Shown: positions 1 to 5,918, counted from the stretch's first letter. The stretch: 9,699 nucleotides of DNA from Tannerella sp. (GCA_031261145.1 JAISJX010000272.1:1-9699); one strand, 5' to 3'. The notes: a model not told the origin generated them from the letters alone. Numbers and translations: made by a program.

Positions 1-2097
1 CTTCCCGACCAAAAACTGACGCTGAAAAATGCCATTGAATCTGTGCCGGAACTGAAAGAGGCCGCCAACGGCGCTGACCCACTGTTACGCAGCATTTTAA
101 AATACGCCCAAAAATTAGAAGGAAACGTCCGCAATACCGGCGTACATGCTTGCGGAATCATTATCGGACGACAAGATATATCTGATATTGTTCCGGTTAG
201 CGTGGCGGAAGATAAAGAAACGGGCGAGATGATGCTCGTTACCCAGTATGAGGGTTCTGTTATCGAAGAAACGGGGTTAATCAAAATGGACTTTCTGGGG
301 CTGAAAAACCTCTCGATCATCACGGAAGCAGTCGAAAATATTGCGCATACAAGAGGTGAACAATTGGATATAAACAAGATAGCGCTCGACGACAAAAAGA
401 CATACAAACTATTTTGTGACGGCAAAACGACCGGTGTTTTCCAGTTTGAGTCGGCCGGTATGCAAAAGTACCTGAAAGAACTGAAACCCTCTAAGTTTGA
501 AGACCTGATAGCCATGAACGCACTCTACCGTCCCGGGCCGATGGATTACATTCCTTCTTTTATCGCCCGTAAACACGGGGAAGAAGAAATTTCGTACGAT
601 ATTCCCGTGATGGAACGTTATTTAGAAGATACTTACGGGATTACAGTCTATCAGGAACAGGTCATGCTTCTTTCCCGCCTTTTAGCCGGATTCACTCGCG
701 GCCAGAGTGACACGTTGCGTAAAGCAATGGGTAAAAAGATGATAGACAAGATGAATGAATTAAAAGAAAAGTTTATCATCGGCGGCGAAAGCAACGGACA
801 CGACAAAACTGTGCTCGAAAAAATATGGAGAGACTGGGAAAAATTCGCGTCCTACGCCTTTAACAAAAGCCATGCCACCTGTTATTCGTGGGTAGCCTAT
901 CAAACAGCCTATCTGAAAGCAAATTATCCTTCAGAATATATGGCCGCCGTCCTGAGCCGCAACCATTCAAACATCAAAGATGTGATCAAAGGAATGGAAG
1001 AATGTAAAGGCATGGGAATTCAGGTTTTAGGCCCTGATGTCAATGAATCGGGGCAAAAATTCGGTGTAAATAAACAGGGCGATATCCGTTTCGGACTAAA
1101 CGCCATCAAAGGCGTGGGCGAAAGCGCCGTCGAAAATATCTTGCAGGAACGGACTAAAAACGGCCCGTTCAGAGATATCTATAATTTTGTAGAGCGTATC
1201 AACCTGTCCGTCTGTAACCGAAGGGCTATTGAAGCGCTGGCATTGGCCGGCGGATTTGACAATCTGAATGTCAGGCGTGAGCCTTTTGTCACGCCCAACG
1301 AAAAAGGGGAATCTTTCTCGGAGATTCTGATACGTTACGGTAATAAATATCAGTTAGATAAGAAAACGGTTGCCAATTCGCTCTTCGGTGATGAAGAAAG
1401 CGTCGAAATATCCAAGCCCATCCCCTATAATTGCGAAAAATGGTCTGATTTAGAGCGTCTAAACAAAGAAAGAGAGTTGATCGGGATTTACCTCTCTGCC
1501 CATCCTCTTGATGAATACCGAACCCTCCTGACCTACGTCTGCAACCTCGGCATGGGCAACTTCGGTAATGACAGGGAAGAGTTGAGGGGCAAAGAGTTGC
1601 TCATGGGCGGTATCGTAACGGATGTCCGGGAACGAATCAGCAAAAATGGAAAACCGTTCTTGTTTGTTAAGATAGAAGACTTTACGGGAAGCGGAGAACT
1701 TCCATTATTCGGAAATGACTATTTTGACTACGGTAAACTCTGTAAATTAGGCATGTATCTATTGATACGAGCGACCGTACAGCCCCGGCAGTGGAATGAG
1801 AACGAACTGGAATTTAAGATTCGCTCCATTCAGTTGTTGCAGGATGTGAAAGACGACATGATAGAAAAGATGAATATTACCCTGTCTATAAACGATTTGG
1901 ATGAACGAACCATCAATGAACTGTCCGTCTTTATCAAAAACAATCCGGGAAAGACACAATTGTATTTTAAAGTGATGGATGGCGAACACCATGTGTATCT
2001 GAATTTTTTATCGAGAAGCATTCGCCTCAATGTTACGCAAGATTTGATAGATTACATCAATGAATCTGATAATATAGATTTTACAATAAATAAGTGA
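1..2097 (+). CDS. dnaE: DNA polymerase III subunit alpha, C-terminal part (5' truncated by window edge)
   Basis: Catalytic subunit of the replicative DNA polymerase (C-family), acting at the fork with the sliding clamp and clamp loader. The frame is open to base 1, so the gene starts upstream; the GTG at 43 is an internal valine codon. 698 residues are visible. The PHP domain and the first two catalytic aspartates are missing because they lie upstream. Seen, in order: HACGI near residue 50; KMDFLGL, whose Asp (codon 289-291) matches the third catalytic aspartate (E. coli D555); ALYRPGPM; VYQEQVM; and FNKSHATCYSWVAYQ of the fingers/polymerase core. A helix-hairpin-helix (FGLNAIKGVGESAVENIL, around bases 1090-1150) and an OB-fold (around bases 1597-1840, GGIVTDVRERISKNGKPF) follow, then a C-terminal tail. 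Trx lies downstream on the same strand. The visible motifs are intact, so the identification is very secure. Confidence 0.97.
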   Translation, partial: LPDQKLTLKNAIESVPELKEAANGADPLLRSILKYAQKLEGNVRNTGVHACGIIIGRQDISDIVPVSVAEDKETGEMMLVTQYEGSVIEETGLIKMDFLGLKNLSIITEAVENIAHTRGEQLDINKIALDDKKTYKLFCDGKTTGVFQFESAGMQKYLKELKPSKFEDLIAMNALYRPGPMDYIPSFIARKHGEEEISYDIPVMERYLEDTYGITVYQEQVMLLSRLLAGFTRGQSDTLRKAMGKKMIDKMNELKEKFIIGGESNGHDKTVLEKIWRDWEKFASYAFNKSHATCYSWVAYQTAYLKANYPSEYMAAVLSRNHSNIKDVIKGMEECKGMGIQVLGPDVNESGQKFGVNKQGDIRFGLNAIKGVGESAVENILQERTKNGPFRDIYNFVERINLSVCNRRAIEALALAGGFDNLNVRREPFVTPNEKGESFSEILIRYGNKYQLDKKTVANSLFGDEESVEISKPIPYNCEKWSDLERLNKERELIGIYLSAHPLDEYRTLLTYVCNLGMGNFGNDREELRGKELLMGGIVTDVRERISKNGKPFLFVKIEDFTGSGELPLFGNDYFDYGKLCKLGMYLLIRATVQPRQWNENELEFKIRSIQLLQDVKDDMIEKMNITLSINDLDERTINELSVFIKNNPGKTQLYFKVMDGEHHVYLNFLSRSIRLNVTQDLIDYINESDNIDFTINK

Positions 2098-2102
2098 GAG
2101 GA

Positions 2103-2146
2103 GCTTATTTAGAATCAGTCTAAATTTAGACTGATTCTAAATAAGC
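2103..2146. repeat. Perfect 44-bp palindrome built from two TTTAGA-N5-TCTAAA sites
   Basis: Bases 2103-2124 are the exact reverse complement of 2125-2146 (22 bp each, no spacer). Each half also contains its own inverted repeat: TTTAGAATCAGTCTAAA at 2108-2124 and TTTAGACTGATTCTAAA at 2125-2141, so two 17-bp 6-5-6 sites abut exactly. It begins 5 bp after the dnaE stop and ends 178 bp before trxA. As RNA it would form a long A/U-rich hairpin with a tiny loop, which could mark the dnaE 3' end, but no T-run follows on either strand as a classical intrinsic terminator would need. The nested symmetry fits equally well a tandem operator for a dimeric regulator. TTTAGA-N5-TCTAAA resembles, from memory, iron-regulator sites in Bacteroidetes; that link is inference. 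Confidence 0.85.
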
Positions 2147-2289
2147 CGAAAATCAGAAAAGCAGTCAGAGGGGATTTGAGTAGGAATATAGCGGGATGAC
2201 GCGAAAAAGCGGCTCCAATTTTCCTGTAATTTTAATCCAAATTGTTTGAATTTTGAATTTATCAAGAATGGCTTTAACAAAATATTTTG

Positions 2290-2297
2290 TACCTTTG
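2290..2297 (+). promoter_or_regulatory. Probable trxA promoter -7 box (TACCTTTG)
   Basis: TACCTTTG matches the Bacteroidetes -7 consensus TAnnTTTG and lies 27 bp before the trxA ATG, a normal distance. No good TTG -33 box is present 19-21 bp upstream (the sequence there is about GAATGG), so the promoter is incomplete by consensus and may be weak or activated. Confidence 0.5.
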
Positions 2298-2324
2298 ACA
2301 TGAAAAATTGCAAATGGATTTGGT

Positions 2325-2639
2325 ATGATACGAACAGTTACTGACGAGAATTTTAATGAGTTATTAAGTGAAGGTAAGCCGATTGTGATAGACTTCTGGG
2401 CTGAGTGGTGCGGTCCCTGCCGGATGGTAGGTCCAATTATTGACGAGTTGGCGTCCGAATATGAAGGACGGGTTATTGTCGGCAAATTAAATGTGGACGA
2501 AAGCAGTGACGTAGTCGCTCAATTCGGTATCCGGAATATCCCCACCGTTCTGTTTATTAAAGATGGAAAAGTTGTCGATAAACAAGTCGGTAATACCCAT
2601 AAACGCGCTTACGTTGAGAAAATAGAAAATCTCCTGTAG
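2325..2639 (+). CDS. trxA: Thioredoxin
   Basis: A 104-residue cytoplasmic thioredoxin, a disulfide reductase that passes electrons from thioredoxin reductase to ribonucleotide reductase, peroxidases and other thiol targets. The active site WCGPC is at residues 28-32 (C29, C32), preceded by the VIDFWAEW strand, and the cis-proline is P73 in NIPTV. The length is that of a complete single-domain thioredoxin, with no signal peptide or fused domain. The ATG at 2325 fits the family N-terminus and lies shortly after a TAnnTTTG box; no Shine-Dalgarno sequence is evident, as is usual in Bacteroidetes. It follows dnaE on the same strand after a 227-bp spacer with a palindrome and its own promoter box, so it is probably transcribed separately. 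A hairpin lies downstream. Position beside perR and rubrerythrin suits a redox role. Confidence 0.96.
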   Translation: MIRTVTDENFNELLSEGKPIVIDFWAEWCGPCRMVGPIIDELASEYEGRVIVGKLNVDESSDVVAQFGIRNIPTVLFIKDGKVVDKQVGNTHKRAYVEKIENLL

Positions 2640-2667
2640 ATTTCTTCCTATTAAATCTCTGTTCAAC

Positions 2668-2724
2668 AATTGTTTCTATCGGGTGCAAGTTCAGCGCTTG
2701 TATCCGATGGCAATTTATGTTTTT
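2668..2724 (+). terminator. Probable trxA terminator hairpin
   Basis: A 12-bp RNA stem pairs 2678-2689 (AUCGGGUGCAAG) with 2697-2708 (CUUGUAUCCGAU) around a 7-base loop. Two of its pairs are G-U, so the stem is good only in rightward RNA. An outer AATTG (2668-2672) / CAATT (2711-2715) pair extends it past an internal loop. A T-rich stretch (TTTATGTTTTT) follows from about 2713. It starts about 30-40 bases after the trxA stop. The T-tract is a few bases farther from the stem than in a textbook terminator. Confidence 0.55.
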
Positions 2725-2887
2725 AATTTGACCTGAAAATCCAGTAGAAATTCCGGAAATTACCTGAGCGGATTTCTTTACCTTTACTGATATCATTCAT
2801 TTATCTGATTTACAACATATAATGCATCATAGTCTCCTTGTTTTTGTTTTTTTAACGCTTTTCAATGAAAGAAATATGCAAAAACAC
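2725..2887. other. A/T-rich spacer between trxA and perR
   Basis: The trxA-perR gap (2640-2949, 310 bp) holds the hairpin above, then this stretch, then the perR promoter. Here I see only low-complexity A/T-rich sequence with T-runs near 2840-2855 and a weak imperfect inverted repeat (CAGTAGAAAT near 2742 against ATTTCT and TACTG near 2773-2790). No small ORF with coding character, tRNA or recognisable riboswitch was found. Confidence 0.5.
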
Positions 2888-2918
2888 TTGGATCGTAAAT
2901 GCAATTATTCTAATTTTG
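2888..2918 (+). promoter_or_regulatory. perR promoter (TTG-N20-TAATTTTG)
   Basis: TTG at 2888-2890 and TAATTTTG at 2911-2918 are separated by exactly 20 bp and match the Bacteroidetes -33/-7 consensus (TTTG, TAnnTTTG). The predicted start of transcription is near 2923, about 27 bases before the perR ATG and about 10 bases before the PerR-box palindrome at 2933-2947. A regulator bound there would block initiation or early elongation. Confidence 0.7.
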
Positions 2919-2932
2919 TATCGAATTTAAAA

Positions 2933-2947
2933 TTGTAATAATTACAA
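2933..2947. promoter_or_regulatory. PerR-box-like operator, perfect 7-1-7 palindrome
   Basis: TTGTAAT-A-ATTACAA is a perfect 15-bp palindrome with one central base, the 7-1-7 layout of Fur-family operators. It differs from the Bacillus PerR box consensus (TTATAATnATTATAA) only by a symmetrical A-to-G/T-to-C change in each arm. It sits between the predicted perR transcription start and the ATG, ending 2 bases before the start codon. Autorepression by the encoded PerR is the natural inference. Confidence 0.7.
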
Positions 2948-2949
2948 AT

Positions 2950-3369
2950 ATGGTATCAACATTTCAATATTTATCAGAACACGGCATCAAACCATCCGTT
3001 CAGCGGGCGGCCATCATGTCCTATTTATTGAAGTATCGTACGCATCCGACGGTGGATGAGGTCTATAGAAAGTTGCTACCTCAAATACCGACGCTCTCTA
3101 AGACAACGGTTTACAATACGCTCAATCTTTTTGTGGAGCAAGGAGTAGCCGTTCAACTTGATATTGATGAGCGAAATGTACGGTTTGACGGCACGATGGA
3201 GCCACATGCTCATTTTCGCTGCAAGAAGTGCGGTTGTATTGTCGATGTTCCCTTTCCCGAAGTAAGGCAAATCTTATGCCAGAAGAGGGATTTTACCGTC
3301 GAAGATATATCGGTGAATGTGAAAGGTATTTGTAAGGCGTGCAAAAGTAATTCAAATATAAAGAATTAA
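2950..3369 (+). CDS. perR: PerR-type Fur-family peroxide-sensing transcriptional repressor
   Basis: A 139-residue Fur-family dimeric regulator: winged helix (about residues 8-70, SVQRAAIMSYLL, then SKTTVYNTLNLFVEQG as recognition region) followed by the metal-binding dimerisation domain. Residues matching the B. subtilis PerR regulatory metal site are H32 (in THPTVDEVY), D80, H86, H88 and D99. D99 lies in CGCIVD and matches BsPerR D104, the aspartate that tends to distinguish PerR from Fur (Glu). The structural zinc site is C91/C94 and C128/C131, and C96 and C110 are additional cysteines. In the family, iron-bound PerR represses peroxide-defence genes until H2O2 oxidises a metal-binding histidine. 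Rubrerythrin starts 33 bp downstream and a PerR-box palindrome overlaps the leader, both supporting PerR over Fur or Zur. Metal identity cannot be proved from sequence. Confidence 0.88.
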   Translation: MVSTFQYLSEHGIKPSVQRAAIMSYLLKYRTHPTVDEVYRKLLPQIPTLSKTTVYNTLNLFVEQGVAVQLDIDERNVRFDGTMEPHAHFRCKKCGCIVDVPFPEVRQILCQKRDFTVEDISVNVKGICKACKSNSNIKN

Positions 3370-3402
3370 TAATAAGTAGTTTAATTAGTAAAAGAAGTGA
3401 TT

Positions 3403-3954
3403 ATGAAAAAGAAATTTATTTGTACCGTATGTGGTTATGTACATGAAGGTGATTCTGCTCCCGAAAAATGTCCTCAATGTGGACAACCGGCCAGCAAGTT
3501 CAAAGAGTTAAATGAAAATGCAGCGCTGTCGTTTGTGACAGAGCATGAAATCGGTATCGCAAAAGGCTGTGACGATGAAATGATCAAAGACCTGAATGCT
3601 CATTTTATGGGGGAGAGCACGGAAGTAGGCATGTATCTGGCGATGAGTCGTCAGGCTGACCGCGAAGGTTACCCCGAAATAGCAGAGGCGTTTAAGCGTT
3701 ATGCCTGGGAAGAAGCGGAACATGCTTCCAAATTTGCAGAGTTGTTGGGCGAAGTCGTTTGGGACACGAAAACAAATCTGGAAAAACGAATGAACGCGGA
3801 AAGCGGAGCAAACGCCGACAAAATGCGTATTGCGAAACGTGCGAAAGAGTTGAATCTGGACGCTATCCATGACACGGTTCATGAAATGGCAAAAGACGAA
3901 GCTCGTCACGGAAGAGGTTTTGAAGGGCTTTTCAAACGTTACTTTGGAAAATAA
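3403..3954 (+). CDS. rbr: Reverse rubrerythrin (N-terminal rubredoxin plus diiron ferritin-like domain)
   Basis: A 183-residue cytoplasmic non-haem iron peroxidase, reducing H2O2 to water in anaerobes. A rubredoxin-like Fe(Cys)4 domain comes first (C7, C10, C23, C26 in CTVCGY and CPQCGQ), then a four-helix ferritin-like domain with diiron ligands in GESTE (E71, E74), EEAEH (E104, H107) and DEARH (E166, H169). Classical rubrerythrin has the rubredoxin domain at the C-terminus; this N-terminal order is the reverse form (as in Clostridium revRbr). I chose the ATG at 3403 over the in-frame GTG at 3397: it gives the usual [12 protein letters not shown] start and leaves the purine-rich AAAAGAAG about 7 bases upstream. 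With only 33 bp after perR and no promoter box seen, it is probably co-transcribed and PerR-controlled. Confidence 0.92.
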   Translation: MKKKFICTVCGYVHEGDSAPEKCPQCGQPASKFKELNENAALSFVTEHEIGIAKGCDDEMIKDLNAHFMGESTEVGMYLAMSRQADREGYPEIAEAFKRYAWEEAEHASKFAELLGEVVWDTKTNLEKRMNAESGANADKMRIAKRAKELNLDAIHDTVHEMAKDEARHGRGFEGLFKRYFGK

Positions 3955-3974
3955 AACATGGTCCCTTCAGAGAC

Positions 3975-4071
3975 AAGGTATTAGTAGGAATATCTCACTC
4001 CACCGAAGTTGAATTCCGTCAGGGATGACATGTGCATGCCGTCCCTACGGTTTCTACTGACATATTGCCTT
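3975..4071. repeat. Hairpin-forming intergenic repeat (MITE/REP-like), unclassified
   Basis: This non-coding stretch after rbr folds on itself. The core stem pairs CCGT (4016-4019) with ACGG (4047-4050) and AGGGATG (4021-4027) with CGTCCCT (4040-4046), giving 11 bp with one bulged base and one G-T. GAA/TTC (4011-4013, 4052-4054) adds pairs. The outer ends are imperfect inverted repeats: AAGG..AGTAG (3975-3978, 3983-3987) against CTACT..CCTT (4054-4058, 4068-4071). Three words of this region recur in order at 2165-2200. It looks like a non-autonomous dispersed palindromic repeat; no transposase is nearby, and copy number cannot be judged here. Confidence 0.45.
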
Positions 4072-4115
4072 GGGTAACGAATCCAATATTCATTTGGAAC
4101 AATACCAGGGTATTA

Positions 4116-4157
4116 TACAAAAAAGGTCAATCCCAATGGAGGTTGACCTTTTTTGTA
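4116..4157. terminator. Bidirectional intrinsic terminator between convergent operons
   Basis: A perfect 15-bp stem pairs 4116-4130 (TACAAAAAAGGTCAA) with 4143-4157 (TTGACCTTTTTTGTA) around a 12-base loop. The A-run on the left and T-run on the right provide U-tracts in both directions, so it can end the rightward perR-rbr transcript and the leftward aspC-lipoprotein transcript. A small hairpin (AATACC/GGTATT, 4101-4114) lies just before it. Confidence 0.8.
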
Positions 4158-4210
4158 GTTGTAAGTAACAATTCGGCGGCGGCGATTACGCAACCGATAC
4201 CGACGACGTG

Positions 4211-4238
4211 TTGACCTTTTTTTTAGTTGTCAAGTAAC
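4211..4238. repeat. Second copy of one terminator arm and its flank (direct repeat of 4143-4169)
   Basis: Bases 4143-4169 (TTGACCTTTTTT, then TAGTTG, then AAGTAAC) recur at 4211-4238 with one substitution and one inserted base. Only the right arm and its T-run are duplicated; the matching left arm is absent here, so the second copy cannot form the same hairpin. The 41 bp between the copies is G/C-richer (CGGCGGCGGCGAT and ACCGACGACG). This could be a remnant of a local duplication or of a decayed tandem terminator. Confidence 0.7.
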
Positions 4239-4250
4239 TTTGCTTCGTTA

Positions 4251-4607
4251 TCACTGAGCGGCAGCGTCAGCAGCTATTTTCTCCGAATATTCCTGGTATT
4301 TTTTAGCCGCTACGGGCGAACTTGCGACTTCTTTTTGAAGTTCTTCGCTCAAATCAGCAAGTTCCTGAGCAATTTCCGCAACACGATCACTAACGGATAA
4401 GTCGCCTGCCTGTACTTTTTTAGTCAATGAAATAGCTTCGTCAGCCAAACGGATGTACTTATCCACTGCACTACTACTTGTTGCAACTGTTTCGGTTTTA
4501 GCGGCCGGTTCTTCTGCCTTACCTTCGTTGCTCTCCCCTTTTTTACCTCCACATGCTACCAACGATATCACCGCTGTAGCCATTAATACCATAAAAACCT
4601 TTTTCAT
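4251..4607 (-). CDS. Small predicted lipoprotein, function unknown
   Basis: A 118-residue protein with a lipoprotein signal peptide: MKK, hydrophobic core at residues 4-17, and lipobox LVAC with the lipidated Cys at 19. After cleavage, CGGKKGESNEGKAEE begins a hydrophilic, Lys/Glu/Ala/Ser-rich linker (about 20-46), followed by charged amphipathic helices (about 47-66, 71-95, 98-116). The helices have heptad-like spacing and suggest a short helical bundle or coiled coil. The mature protein is probably anchored in the envelope; glycines after the Cys, rather than Asp, fit outer-membrane sorting by the general rule. No acidic surface-export signal immediately follows the Cys. I do not recognise the family. 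It lies 54 bp after aspC with no TAnnTTTG box in between and ends about 94 bp before the shared terminator, so it is probably read from the aspC promoter. Confidence 0.8.
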   Translation of the reverse strand: MKKVFMVLMATAVISLVACGGKKGESNEGKAEEPAAKTETVATSSSAVDKYIRLADEAISLTKKVQAGDLSVSDRVAEIAQELADLSEELQKEVASSPVAAKKYQEYSEKIAADAAAQ

Positions 4608-4640
4608 TTTGCGAAACTTTTGAAAAAAAACAATTTGAAT

Positions 4641-4666
4641 GTTAAAAAAACGATGTTTTTTTTAAC
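4641..4666 (-). terminator. Weak A/T hairpin at the end of aspC
   Basis: GTTAAAAAAA (4641-4650) pairs with TTTTTTTAAC (4657-4666) around a 6-base loop, overlapping the aspC stop codon. Transcribed leftward it is a 10-bp stem with almost no G/C and no clean U-tract after it, so at most partial termination between aspC and the lipoprotein gene is expected. Confidence 0.3.
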
Positions 4667-5855
4667 TTAATTGCGCTAAGGCTTCTTGAATACGCCGGAT
4701 AGCTTCGGCTAATTTTTCGTCCGAGGTGGCATAAGACAAACGGAGACACGTAGGCGCTCCGAAAGCGGCTCCACCCACAGTGGCAACGTGTCCGACTTCC
4801 AACAGGTACATCGCCAAATCGCCAACATCCTTCACCTGATAGTCACCGGCGCTTTTTCCAAAATAAGCATCCACTTCGGGGAAAAGGTAGAAAGCGCCCT
4901 GTGGCACATTCACTTTCACGTTCGGAATCTCTTTGAGCAGTCGGACGCCTAAGTCGCGGCGGCGCAGGAATGCCTGACGCATCTCCTCTACGCAACGCTG
5001 GTCGCCGGCAAAAGCTGCCGTGGATGCTTTTTGGGCAATCGAACTGGCCCCGGAGGTATATTGCCCCTGTAACTTATTGGACGCCTTGGCAATCCATAGC
5101 GGTGCAGCGATGAATCCTACACGCCAGCCGGTCATTGCATAAGCTTTGGACACTCCGTTGATAACGACTACGCGGTCTTTGATTTCGGGAAATTGGGCGA
5201 TACTTTCGTGTTTGCCCACATAACTGATGTGTTCGTAAATTTCATCGGACAATACAATGATATTCGGATAGTTGGCCAATACGCGCGCCAATCCCTGCAA
5301 TTCATCTTTGCTGTAAACGCTTCCCGTCGGATTGGAGGGGGAGCAGAGAATCAACGCTTTTGTTTTGGGCGTGATAGCGGCTTCGAGTTGTTCGGGCGTA
5401 ATCTTGAAATCCTGTTCGATACCGGCTGAAACAACCACGTTCGTTCCTTCGGCCAACTTGACCATTTCCACATAGCTCACCCAGTAAGGTGCAGGTACAA
5501 TGACCTCATCTCCCGGATCAACGATGCAGAGAATCGCGTTGCAGACGGATTGTTTCGCTCCGTTGGAAACGATAATCTGGTCGGTTGTGTAGTCCAGACC
5601 GTTTTCTTTTTTCAGCTTTTCAACAATCGCTTTCCGTAAATCCATATATCCCGGAACGGGCGAATAGAATGAGAAGTTGTCGTCAATTGCTTTTTTGGCG
5701 GCGGCTTTGATATGATCGGGGGTGAAAAAATCGGGTTCCCCTACACTGAGATTGATAATATCAATCCCTTGAGCCTGAAGCTCACTACTTTTTTGTGACA
5801 TCGCCAGTGTTTCGGACGGCGATAAACTTGCAATACGTTTAGATACCTGTGCCAT
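4662..5855 (-). CDS. aspC: PLP-dependent class I aminotransferase (aspartate aminotransferase type)
   Basis: A 397-residue cytoplasmic fold-type I enzyme that transfers the amino group between aspartate and 2-oxoglutarate; this subgroup often also accepts prephenate or aromatic acids. Seen: SVGEPDF (37-43), SNGAKQ (97-102), aromatic stacking segment APYWVSY (122-128, W125), SPSNPTG with N175, LSDEIYEH with D204 and Y207 contacting PLP, the Schiff-base lysine K237 in VSKAYAMTGWRVGF, and substrate-carboxylate R372 in LRLSYA. Length and motif order fit the AspAT I-gamma group (as in Thermus and Bacillus AspB) rather than the E. coli I-alpha enzyme. The start is MAQVSKRIASLSPS. It has its own promoter, so it is separable from ribBA upstream (92-bp gap), and the lipoprotein gene follows. 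Exact substrate preference cannot be settled from sequence. Confidence 0.92.
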   Translation of the reverse strand: MAQVSKRIASLSPSETLAMSQKSSELQAQGIDIINLSVGEPDFFTPDHIKAAAKKAIDDNFSFYSPVPGYMDLRKAIVEKLKKENGLDYTTDQIIVSNGAKQSVCNAILCIVDPGDEVIVPAPYWVSYVEMVKLAEGTNVVVSAGIEQDFKITPEQLEAAITPKTKALILCSPSNPTGSVYSKDELQGLARVLANYPNIIVLSDEIYEHISYVGKHESIAQFPEIKDRVVVINGVSKAYAMTGWRVGFIAAPLWIAKASNKLQGQYTSGASSIAQKASTAAFAGDQRCVEEMRQAFLRRRDLGVRLLKEIPNVKVNVPQGAFYLFPEVDAYFGKSAGDYQVKDVGDLAMYLLEVGHVATVGGAAFGAPTCLRLSYATSDEKLAEAIRRIQEALAQLS

Positions 5856-5887
5856 TTGCTGTTTTTTTTATGTTAGTTTTCCGAGTA

Positions 5888-5918
5888 CAAAAGTAACAAA
5901 TCGCCGACTATTGCGCAA
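5888..5918 (-). promoter_or_regulatory. aspC promoter (TTG-N20-TACTTTTG on minus strand)
   Basis: On the minus strand TTG (5918-5916) and TACTTTTG (5895-5888) are spaced by exactly 20 bp, matching the Bacteroidetes -33/-7 consensus, and the -7 box lies 32 bp before the aspC ATG. The -33 TTG is part of an 8-bp palindrome TTGCGCAA (5911-5918), which may be coincidental or a small operator. Confidence 0.7.

Noticed and set aside
43..45. GTG as the start of dnaE
   Set aside because: The frame is open back to base 1 with DnaE-like sequence, and the polymerase needs its upstream PHP domain and first catalytic aspartates.
2165..2485. 106-residue minus-strand reading frame spanning the trxA 5' end
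   Set aside because: It runs through the trxA promoter and first half of trxA and lacks family features; the thioredoxin frame is certain.
2640..2949. Small RNA or tRNA gene in the trxA-perR gap
   Set aside because: No cloverleaf or conserved T-loop sequence is present; the one strong hairpin is explained as the trxA transcript end.
3397..3399. GTG start for rubrerythrin, adding two residues
   Set aside because: The ATG six bases later fits the family N-terminus and has better spacing from the purine-rich upstream stretch.
3508..3909. 133-residue minus-strand reading frame opposite rubrerythrin
   Set aside because: The rubrerythrin frame has all its metal-binding motifs; this antisense frame is rich in Phe, His and Cys with no coherent fold.
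4032..4214. 60-residue plus-strand frame in the convergent spacer
   Set aside because: It crosses the hairpin repeat and terminator, and the translation is low-complexity with no start signal; it is not a plausible gene.
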